From: Bolinopsis microptera
Taxonomy: Eukaryota; Ctenophora; Tentaculata; Lobata; Bolinopsidae
Assembly (NCBI RefSeq): GCF_026151205.1
Contig: NC_087081.1
Span: 5,017,246-5,081,245 of the forward strand
Direction of reading: 5' to 3'
Length of the DNA stretch: 64,000 nt
Notes under the pieces: generated by a model
What the model saw: the letters and a program-made list of their open reading frames with translations, nothing else
Told to the model about the DNA's origin: nothing
Databases searched by the model: none
Translations under genes and position numbers: made by a program
Shown: positions 49,401-59,100 of the stretch, piece by piece
How positions within the stretch are numbered: the stretch's first letter is position 1
How the letters are laid out: each line of letters starts with the position of its first letter

Positions 49401-52183
49401 GACCCCAAAAGAGCAAAGCATCAAATTGACTTTGTACTCTGGCGTAAGAAGTGGGCAAACAGTGTGAAGAACTGTCAAGCGTACAACATCATGCAAACTG
49501 TCGGTTCAGATCACCGGATTGTAACATGTTTTGTTCAAGCCAGCTACAGAGTCAACAAAACTCCAGCACGGGACCCTCTTAGGAGCATTGACTGGACTCC
49601 ACTGATCCACGATGCCATCATGAAACACCAGTATGCAGTGGAAGTGAAAAACAGGTACAGTGTACTCCTAGAGGAAGCAGAGCTCGAGTCCGACTACGAC
49701 CTGCTCGTTAAAAGCGTTACAAGCACAGCACTTAAGGTGTTGCCAAAAAAGAGGAAGAGGAAACGGGAAAATCCTTACAACGATCCTAATATTGCACACC
49801 ATCGCAATATCCTAAAGGATGCGTCCCTGAGTCACAGGATTTCCCCCTCTTTTTCGTCCAAGGAAAAGCTTGAAGACGCAAAGAAGCAACTGGACGGAGC
49901 CTATAATGCTGCTACTTCACAGCACATTCGACAAAAGACTGACCTGCTGGAGAAAACTAACCCTGAGCACAGGCATCGCAGTTCCTGGCACATCATCAGG
50001 CAACTAACATCTTCCGACACTGTGCCATACTGCAAAGTGCCAGGAGGCACTACCGAAGAACGGCTCAACATCTGGTTCGAGCACTTCAAGTCCCTTCTAG
50101 GCACAGAACAGCCTCCGCCGGACCTCACCCTCCCCTTCTTCAACCAGCGAGTCTCTGACACCCTGCCCATCAGCTGCTCATCCTTCAGCATGTCAGAACT
50201 CGACACGGTTCTGAAGTCCGCCAAATCCTCCAAGTCACCCGGTCTGGATAGCATCCCTCCCTCAGTCTGGAAGCTTCCCCAGCTACGTGAAAACCTCCTC
50301 GGATTCTGTAACAAAGCACTCATGGATGGTGTGATCCCTCAAGCCTGGAAAACGGCCTCAATCATTCCTATCCCCAAAAAGGGTGATCTTACTAATCCAG
50401 GAAACTACCGTGGCATTTCACTGGCACCGGTTGCAGCGAAAGTTTTTAACAAGCTCATCCTCAACCGGATCTACCCATTCATTGATCCCCTCTTGCGGCC
50501 AAACCAAAATGGTTTCCGTAGAGGAAGATCCACACTCCCACAGGTCCTTGCCCTACGTCGTATACTCGAGGAATGCAAGATCGGAAATCGCTCAGCCGCA
50601 ATTGTGTTTGTCGATTTTTCGAAAGCGTTCGACAGCATTAACCGGGATGCCCTTTTCCACATCCTCTCCCTCTACGGTATCCCTGCTCCACTTGTAGATG
50701 CTATCAGGCTTCTTTATGACTCATCGTTCTCTCGTGTCCAGACCATCGACGGCCTTACTGACTTTTTTAGGACACTTATTGGAGTTCTCCAAGGGGACAC
50801 TCTAGCACCCTTTCTCTTCATCATCGTCCTTGACTATGTCCTCAGAAGCTGCATGGGTGAAGAATTCGGTCTTACCATCGTGCCTAGGAAAAGTCGAAGA
50901 GTGCCTGCGGTCAAAATCACAGACCTTGACTTTGCTGATGATTTGGCCTTAATGTCAGACACCATAGAGCAAGTCCAACTTCTGCTGACAGACCTTGAAA
51001 ATGCAGCCGCACAAGTTGGTCTTGCTATGAATGCTTCTAAGACCGAGTTCATGACCTTCAACATCCCTGACACTGTCGACTTACATTCCATCTCAGGCCG
51101 CCAGATTAAACAGGTTGATGACTTTAAATACCTCGGCTCTTTCATTGCGGACAGTAGAAAGGATTTCAACACAAGGAAAGGAATGGCCTGGTCAGCCTGT
51201 ATTAAACTGCAAAAAGTCTGGTCCTCTGGCATTTCCGAACAACTGAAAGTCAAGTTCTTTAGAGCCTGTGTCGAACCAGTATTGCTCTATGGATCAGAGA
51301 CATGGACCATAAACAAGCAGCTTGAGAAGCGCCTCAACGGATGCTACACCCGTCTTTTAATGAAGGCCAAGAACATCTCGTGGAAGAAACATCCAACCCT
51401 CAAGCAGATCTATGGCAACCTTCCATCTATTGCCTCAGTGGTTGCGTCGAGGCGTTCCAGATTTGCTGGGCATTGTATGAGAGCTTCTGACCAAGTTATC
51501 TCCACTATCCTCCCCTGGCGACTTGCCCAATCCGGCCGTGGAAGGAGACCACTCACCTTCCTGGACGTAGTAGCCCGTGACACTGGGCTCCAGTTAGACG
51601 ACCTTCGAACTGTTATGTGCGATCGAGACGTGTGGAGGCAGACAGTGAATGGGATTTCGATTGAGGATCGCCCAAAGTAAAAGTAAGTATTTGGGATAAT
51701 AAACAGCCGCGTTAAATCTGGGTCCGCATTATTATATTATTTATGGGTACTTTAACAAATGTTATCTGATCACTTACAATTCCAAAATTGCAGGTTTGGG
51801 AAGTTTGTTGACCAGATTGACATAGATTCAGCTATATCATCAGAAGGGTTTGAGTATAATCCACCAACTCCCGACCAAGTGAAAGGTGAGAGAACTTAAT
51901 TAAATTTCCAGGACTTTATTTGCAGGTTAAATTTATCTTCAGGATATAGGAATAAACAAAAGTTTTGATTGTGTACGATATGGACGTATTTTAAATTCTG
52001 TAGCATCGACAATAGTCAATTTAAAAAGGTTCGAAGAAGTTTTTATTTATATATTTATACTTAGTGCCTGGTGCTTGTTTAACCTCAGCAACTTTGCAGC
52101 ACATGCTCGACTTCGGAGGATTGAGTTCATCATCAAACGGTTCTTCGTACGACCAAATAACATCGACTAATACAACGATATAA
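46456..52183 (+). CDS. Coiled-coil protein, five exons, RTE element in intron 3
   Basis: I do not recognise a family. Exons are 46456-46611, 47207-47487, 48279-48353, 51794-51885 and 52065-52183 (TAA). Phases 0/2/2/1 all agree, giving 240 residues. The basic N-terminus (MSQAEPKRKITNLAQL) leads into heptad-rich helices (LVLDLTEEVRTLRAEIEDVL, then TLQTVLQELWQEHHKLVQQF). A Pro-rich linker (DSPPPSP), a charged segment and a Ser/Thr-rich tail (LSSSSNGSS) follow. It has no signal peptide and is probably intracellular. Donors are GTAAGT, GTGAGT, GTGAGT and GTGAGA. Intron 3 contains a full-length 3.2-kb RTE retrotransposon in the same orientation; without it the intron would be about 0.24 kb. Exon 1 can also splice to the stop-containing exon at 46791, giving a 99-residue form. 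Confidence 0.7.
46791..46934 (+). other. Alternative terminal exon of the coiled-coil gene
   Basis: After a strong TTTCTTTTAG acceptor, 47 in-frame codons (phase 0 from exon 1) continue the helix (IIAQIKREQQQCLERMEEYD) and end KTEM-TAG. A consensus AATAAA lies 97 bases after the stop codon. It makes a complete 99-residue protein with exon 1. It replaces, rather than joins, the exon at 47207, because a stop precedes any usable donor in phase. Confidence 0.65.
47031..47036 (+). terminator. AATAAA polyadenylation signal
   Basis: Canonical hexamer placed to serve the alternative terminal exon ending at 46934. Confidence 0.5.
48488..51687 (+). mobile_element. Full-length RTE-type non-LTR retrotransposon with 14-bp duplication
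   Basis: The 14-mer TATTTGGGATAATA occurs immediately before (48474-48487) and after (51688-51701) the element, an exact target-site duplication. Between them lie a 160-bp 5' UTR, a single uninterrupted 1010-codon frame and only a few bases of AAGTAA-type tail with no poly(A). A single long endonuclease-RT protein, a short 5' UTR and a short microsatellite-like 3' tail are typical of the RTE clade. Perfect duplication and an intact frame indicate a recent insertion. It lies in intron 3 of the coiled-coil gene, sense orientation. Confidence 0.92.
48648..51680 (+). CDS. RTE endonuclease/reverse transcriptase
   Basis: The 1010-residue protein nicks genomic DNA and copies the element RNA at the nick (target-primed reverse transcription). 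The AP-endonuclease-like domain covers about residues 55-300: STFNCRTLN near 57, LQEHR, SCYAPTN, CGDFNAK near 198 and the catalytic GSDHRIV near 287. The reverse transcriptase covers about 510-810: KKGDLTNPGNYRGISL near 585, VFVDFSKAFDSIN near 655, GVLQGDTLAPFLF and the catalytic FADD near 762. The C-terminal region (RACVEPVLLYGSETW, FAGHCMRA) is typical of RTE proteins. There are no internal stops or frameshifts, and all catalytic motifs I can check are present, so it may be active. MM at the start gives a choice of two adjacent ATGs. Confidence 0.93.
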   Translation: MMTHDNSTRVQAPNYSVAASSLYDGPSLKPPGGVGPDSCSNPVTTLLVRRKTPFQVSTFNCRTLNPVSRKQELAHSAFMHHNDVISLQEHRQHHKESLRIENILSYQLITASATKNSVNASVGGVGFLLSPRIQKSLLSVEKVNSRIILLHVNGNPRLTVLSCYAPTNCSDIEDKTAFYNALNRIISKVPPHNMLAVCGDFNAKLSNSYGFTYHQSTNDNGERLLDLVDQHQLIVANRCFQKPANKIWTYEDPKRAKHQIDFVLWRKKWANSVKNCQAYNIMQTVGSDHRIVTCFVQASYRVNKTPARDPLRSIDWTPLIHDAIMKHQYAVEVKNRYSVLLEEAELESDYDLLVKSVTSTALKVLPKKRKRKRENPYNDPNIAHHRNILKDASLSHRISPSFSSKEKLEDAKKQLDGAYNAATSQHIRQKTDLLEKTNPEHRHRSSWHIIRQLTSSDTVPYCKVPGGTTEERLNIWFEHFKSLLGTEQPPPDLTLPFFNQRVSDTLPISCSSFSMSELDTVLKSAKSSKSPGLDSIPPSVWKLPQLRENLLGFCNKALMDGVIPQAWKTASIIPIPKKGDLTNPGNYRGISLAPVAAKVFNKLILNRIYPFIDPLLRPNQNGFRRGRSTLPQVLALRRILEECKIGNRSAAIVFVDFSKAFDSINRDALFHILSLYGIPAPLVDAIRLLYDSSFSRVQTIDGLTDFFRTLIGVLQGDTLAPFLFIIVLDYVLRSCMGEEFGLTIVPRKSRRVPAVKITDLDFADDLALMSDTIEQVQLLLTDLENAAAQVGLAMNASKTEFMTFNIPDTVDLHSISGRQIKQVDDFKYLGSFIADSRKDFNTRKGMAWSACIKLQKVWSSGISEQLKVKFFRACVEPVLLYGSETWTINKQLEKRLNGCYTRLLMKAKNISWKKHPTLKQIYGNLPSIASVVASRRSRFAGHCMRASDQVISTILPWRLAQSGRGRRPLTFLDVVARDTGLQLDDLRTVMCDRDVWRQTVNGISIEDRPK

Positions 52184-53104
52184 AGCACATACAGCGGACA
52201 GCCATGCTAAAAGGTCTAACCTTGCCGATACATTATTATAAATAACTTGATATTATGTTACTGTTAGTAGGGATGAATGTTATATATTGATAGTTTATGG
52301 CGCTAGAATTTAGGGTTAGAACAGAAATGTTCTAAATGTATACAGTTGTATAATTTGTAATGAGATTAAGCGGTAAGGCAATGGATGGGATGTATACTCA
52401 AAATTAAAACTTAGCTTTTAGAATTTGGTAATAACTTGGAGCACATTTAGATCGTACTTGAATCATATACTTTATAAAAATTTGTGTAAAATTTATGTAC
52501 ATGAATAACAAGTTTTGTATTCGAAAATTTTTGAATTATATAGACGTTGTACAAAACTACTAAATACATCTTCTATTTACAAAACGATCATCTCCCGATC
52601 AATGTCAGTCTTATTTAGCCAACCAGTTGAATGAAATTAAACTAGTCAATTAATTAATTAATTAACGATCAATTAATCAATTGATTAACGAAAATTCTCA
52701 AGTCAACTAAGTCAACTCCTTTTACCAAACAATTAATTTCTCGTTTCTGGTAAAATCTCTGGATAAAATTTGATCATTGATATTGAGCAACATTTTAAGG
52801 CCACCTCCTCTTACTCCATGGATACGCTTTGGTTGCTTTCATTCAGTTGAAGCGATAATGCATACTCGAAACTGTTGTTCATCTTAACTGATAATATCCT
52901 CACAACAAATAAACAGAAGCCCGGTATTATACTCTTGTAGCAAACTCTTGTACAATGTAGCCAAAACGCTTCAGTTGTTGCGTACTTGTATCCACGTCGG
53001 ATAATATTTCCTTGTGTTTGGAGAAACACTACTTCCGAATTCAACAATCTCCGCGATGAAATGATAAAAATAAATTACATCAATCCTTGAAACATAAAAC
53101 CAGC
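52184..53104. other. Convergent 3' flanks
   Basis: This 0.9-kb interval separates the plus-strand coiled-coil gene from the minus-strand RhoGEF, which are tail to tail. It is A+T-rich with a TTAATTAA-type run at 52650-52690. No further gene is seen. Confidence 0.5.
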
Positions 53105-56100
53105 TCAGCCCGTATCCACTGCGGCGGTGCTGATCATTTTATTAGTCGTATGCTGGAGGACCGGCCCGGTTATCACCGGTCTCTCCGCTTCGGAGGCCAC
53201 CATGGTCGATCTCCGGAACAGTTCCTGGAAGGTACTCGTCCTGTTTGGGTGCCGAGCGGAGGCTTTGGACAGGGACCTAGTCCCCGAGGTGACATGAGGT
53301 GCAGACCGCAGCTTGAGGGGAGGGATGTCTGTGTGGCGGTGTTTCACAGTTGCAGTGCCGTCCACCTGACAGTCTAGTTCAGAGTCGGTGGAGTAGTGGG
53401 AGCAGGAGCTGAGCCTGTTACAGGACACCTTGTTCAGGGACTCAGTTGAGGATTTGGGGGACAGTTTCAGGGGCGAGTTCGTGTTGGCACGTGATCTGTT
53501 GTTGTGTTTCTTACTACTCCGTTTCGTAACCAGTTCTGTCCCCGGGGGCGGATCCTCTTTGGATTTCCAGGGTAATATCCGCTCAAAGAAGCTTCCTCTC
53601 CTCATCCTGACCTCATCCTGCTGCATGACAGTACTCCTCACTACAACCTCGCTATCCCCACCACCACTTCCCACCAACACGCTCTGACTGATAAACTCAA
53701 CATTGGAAACAAGCGACTGAAACGAGCTTCTGATTTTAGTGAGTTTGGTGTTTTTATCCTCGCCCTCGTAGCTGTCCAGTAGTTCCAGGGCCACCTCGTG
53801 GAGGGTGTTGGCGTCTGATGTTAGTTGGTTGAGGGATTGTGGCACGCCTCGTGCTCCTGCTGGTAACTTTCTAGACCCGTAATACTCCTGCATCACCCCT
53901 AGCTGAGGGAGTAACGGGAGGGTAAGATTTACTTTTAGAATTGAAGAAGTTCAGTTAATAATAGCATTAAATCAGGCTATTTAGGTGTGTTTATACACGA
54001 ATATCTCCACGAGTAAAACACTCAATATTAACGCATTGTAATGGTAAAGTTTAATATATCTTACATGCCAAATGCCAATACTACTGCACTCACGCTGTAT
54101 TAAACCGTAACACTAAAATCTACTTTAAAACCTACTTTGTAAGTTAGAAGCGTGAAAATCTGCGCGTCAGTTTTGTCGAGACGCTGTTGGAACGTCGGAG
54201 CCGTACTTTCGTTGCTTTCTGTGGGAAATTTACTGTGGTTACGGTTACTAGGGTAGTTACTGTGGTTACAGTTACTTGTGTAGTTACTGTGGTTGCCATT
54301 ACTAGGGTATTTACTGTGGTTGCGGTTACTATGGAATTTACTGTAGTTACGATTACTTGGGTAGTTACTGTGGTTACGGTTACTTGGGGATTTTCTGTGG
54401 TTACTGGAGTTACTAGGGTATTTACTATGGTTACTGAGTGTTGCTATAGTTACTTGGGTACAATATGAACACTAAATTGTCTCAGTTTTGTCTGCTTATA
54501 ATTTGTCTAACAGTTAAAGATCTTCTTTGTTAACCCATCTATATAACCTGTCAAAAATTACATATCCTGTCAAAAGTCACTAGTTTACCCCCTACTCACA
54601 CACTGCCACTACATTTAAACAGAAAGCAGGACCTCTATTAGTCACGTGACAGATAAAGTCTGATCTCCCGAGTCACGTGATAATAGGACACAGAGCCAAG
54701 TTGTCTGCGGAGAGGAGATCTAGTACAAGCTCCAGTGCCTGACTAGAAGAGTTAAACACCATGTTATATAGTCTCCAGACACCAGACACACAGGGATTAG
54801 GGCTAACAAAGGATCAGCGTGACAACCCACGTGATCAGCATGACAACCCACGTGATCAGCATGACAACCCACGTGATCAGCATGACAACCCACGTGATCA
54901 GCATGACAACCCACGTGATCAGCATGACAACCCACGTGATCAGCATGACAACCCACGTGATCAGCATGACAACCCACGTGATCAGCATGACAACCCACGT
55001 GATCAGCATGACAACCCACGTGATCAGCATGACAACCCACGTGATCAGCATGACAACCCACGTGATCAGCATGACAACCCACGTGATCAGCATGACAACC
55101 CACGTGATCAGCGTGACAACCCACGTGACAAAGGGCCCTGTGCTAGACATTCTGTTGCTTCTTTATTTGGTCACACATATTCATGTTTAACAAAGCTGTT
55201 CAAAGAACCCTGCGTTTTAACATGAGCTAGACATAGTGTCTGTGGAGAGTAAAGTCAGAGTATGAGGGTTACAAGATCCAGGGTTCTAGACACGACAATC
55301 GTACACTTGGTGGTCATCACTGGCTGTCAGGTACATGGTAGTCCAGGGTACAACCCAAATATCGGCTTCCTTTTTGTCTGTATAACATGTTGTATGTTTC
55401 CGTGTTCAATAGAAACTATGATTATTATATACGCGCACGTACGAACAGATACCTCAAGAAGTGCATGCGATATAACTGGTACATAGTTTTCTCTCAATGA
55501 TAAATAGATAAATAGAAAGTTTTCTCGCGGTGATAAATACATAAAAGACAAATTATACCTTGACTCTTGTCTCATATGTATGATATGACTAAGTCGGAAT
55601 CGTCCTGCATGGATATGATTCCAGTACTATTTGATAACAATAATAACCAGTAGAAGTCATACTTAAGATAAGACTACCCTTACTAACTGAGTAACTCATT
55701 TCAGATGTAGCTTTCTTAAGTTTGTAACCATTTAAACTGCTACTTCAGATTTAATGTCTATGTGTTTAATGATGATATTAATCAATAGAATTAAGAGTAC
55801 TACTTTAGAAAAAACCTCCTTGTGTTTGAAAGCAATGCTAACCGGTGCAATAACTAGTAATATTTCAAATAAAACTTCTTAGTGTTTGAAAGTAATACTA
55901 ACCGGTGGAATTGCTACTTTGGAGCTCGAAGTCCCCTCCTCGCTGGTCGATCGAGACACTGGATCTTTCGTCATCTGAAAGGAAATATCTGTCGCTAGTT
56001 TTAGACGGTCCGGTATCACTTATATAAGGGTTTGAAAAAGAGTGGGATGTGTAGCTGATACATAAGATAAACCTAAAGAAATACTGAGAGAGCAGGATAG

Positions 56101-59100
56101 AATAAGGAGTCGGAATATTAACAGATATAATGTAGGATATGGTAGGTTCATGCACAGTGCATATTCAAGCCTTTTAATTTTTTATCAAATATGTGTGCAT
56201 ATTGAGATCAGGTTATTTGTGCACAATGCACATTGAGATCAGGTTATTAGTGCACATTGAGATCAGGTTATTAGTGCACATAGCGTATCAGGTAGGTCTG
56301 TACTAGGAGCAGCTGAGACTGCCCCTAGTCAGACTGACTTCAAATTCAGAGGTTATGGGATATTAAAACGTGCGAGGAGTATATAGCTAATAGCTATATA
56401 TATACATATCACCGGAGACTCGCGGGCGGAACAAAATATTGCACGCGCACGCGCGTGCAATATTTCATATGTCCCCGAGGGCGCTAGCCCGAGGAGGACA
56501 TATTTTCGTATAGCACGGAGGGCCCATCGGGCCCGAGTGCTATACGATTTTTCCGCCCGCGGGTCGAGGTGATGTGGATTATATCCACCAGCGGGCGTAT
56601 TACAGTTAATATATAATTTTATAAATAAACAATGGAGCTTGTATAAAAGTCAACTATAGAAAAAGGTCGCCACTAATTGTAGTAACCATGGTAACACGTC
56701 ACGTGTTCAATGTAAGCCAATCATAAAGGGCTGTGTCGTATATAGGGGCTGGAGATGCACTGCATTCCTGGGCCGTGGGAATAATGAATGTATTATGTCA
56801 GTGACGATGAATATCAATAATATAGGGGGATTATAGTGCTGATGTGTATTATCATGTAGTGTGTTATAATAACTTTGATATATATCAAAGTATCATGTCA
56901 TCTGCTCACGAGCTGCATGAGCAGCCCTACCGGACACAAAAATAAAATGTATATAATATAGTCAGTGTAATAAGGAATTTCACATGGAGACGATACAGAA
57001 ACTGAAAATATTTTAGAGAACTCCGGGCTATATTGCTACTGGTCAAATTAAATGTCACTTGTTAGCGGGCTATATCATGAGCGGGCTGTAGAGATATCGG
57101 GCCCTTTGACAGCGGGCTGGTGAGAGCCCGCTATGCGAAAAAGCGCACGCTGGTGGATATATAGCTATATAGGTTTTCCTATTGTTCAGGTAGCCTGGAC
57201 TTGTGCGGCCGTGATGCACAAATGTGGCGAGGATGCAACGTAGGATCAGACCGGAATCCGGACAAAAGTTTTGAATTCCAATGGTTGGTACGTATTCATA
57301 AAGTTCGGGAGAAAGAGAGGGAGAGAGAGAGGAAGGAATTTTAAAGACTAATATTGTAAACATATGTTGATGTTGATATAAGTATTGCTGAATCTGCGGA
57401 AAGAAACCGGGCGTATATTTAATAGTTTAATACACATTTGTTGTGCTGGGTAATTTTTTTCGGAAGCTAAAATCTGAAAAAAAAGTGATGGGAAAATTGT
57501 GCTGTTAATAATAGCTATCTCGCCGAAGAGTAAGGGGCTATGTTTGAAGCCGGAATTAACAGCTTTTTATAACGCTTTATATATCAGTCACTTACATACA
57601 TACAATCAAATTGATCCTCTGAAAAAAGTTCCTTCAAACTGATGAACTCGAAGAAGGAGTGCATGAATAGATGCATGACATGTGTAGTTTTTTAGTGGTG
57701 GGTACAAATAACAGATCCGCCTTGAAGTTGTTGTGAAATTCATTTAAGAAAGTCTATATTTGCATATCATTTATATGCCCGAATTTCCCAAGCTCGACAT
57801 TAATTCATCCTACGTAGTTTGACCCCTTGATGTTTGACCCAAACCTAACTGTTATCAAACGTTACCTTGCACCTAGACCTCACCCAGATCATAACAAAAT
57901 AACAAATTGTTGCTGCCCCCTCCCTCACTGGCCCCCAGTGCTGCTGGGACAGATCTGTTATTTGTACACCAAACTGCCCCTCTAAAACCGGTGAAGAGAA
58001 TTCAAACGTGAGACGCATCAGTTATAGTGAGTATATGCGCAAGAAGATTCAAACTTAAGTAAATCGTCACTCTAAGAAAGTCACCTAAAGTCAATATTTC
58101 CCCAGTAAAGCTTACCTTCGTTGGGTATTGACGGGGGTCGGTTTCGTTCGTGGACTTGTGCCACTTCCAGGTCTAGGAATTCGACGACAGGCTTCACTTT
58201 TACCTCCTTGTTTTTAGCTCTTTCCAAAGTTTGAGACAGACTGCGGCAGATAAAGATTTCAGAATTCGTATAACATGACTTTTGATTTAGTAACTGCACT
58301 CATGAGTTGCTGAACAGTAGGGATTTGTAAACAAAGTCTAGCTACCATACTCACATTTTACATTCTTCTTCAGTCTTGCAGATTATAGGACATATCAACG
58401 GCATAGCTTTTGATATCAGGTAAAATGACTTGGATTCCTGTTTGTCAGCGGATATCAAAACATCTTCCTGGTCCACCGCTGCAAATAGCACAATTTACAT
58501 CAGAAGCTGTCTCTCACGGTGTTACATTACCTTATATGGCGTGGAGACCTGTGAAAAACCTGACAAAGTAGCCCAAATTCGGAGCTAAATTATCCTGTTA
58601 CGTATAATTGACGTGCAATGTCGCTAGTGCCCATGGAATTCCTCGAGCTACCAAATATAGGAGTACATTGTGCCGACTAGTCGTCATGTCCTCTCGGACG
58701 TGTGCCCACGGAAAATATCTGCCACATCGACACGCGTAACAGTTTGCCGGGTCACAGATTTGACGTCAAATCTCCATCAGTGTTGAAAGTTATGGTAAAA
58801 AATCTCCCGATCGATATATAATATATGTTTTTTTCGGGTATGAAATCGTGGGAGAAGGTCTTCAGATTTGTACTGTGAAGGATATTCCTAGGTTGACATT
58901 AAGAGTGAAATATATTTAACATTAACATAATTCACACGACCATTACATACCTATGACTCTTGTGAATTTCTCTATGTGAGTATCGGCGGGAGGGGCTGAT
59001 GAGTAGAGGAATGCTCGGTCGTTCGGGAACAGTACGATGAACTTCTCAAATAGAACCAGATTAACCTGATAATTATACATACGTTATAATTATGATAATC

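Noticed and set aside
54720-55225. Long repetitive frames on both strands (HVGCHAD, DNPRDQH, MTTHVIS types)
   Set aside because: Produced by a 21-bp minisatellite; no splice or start context and it lies within a RhoGEF intron.
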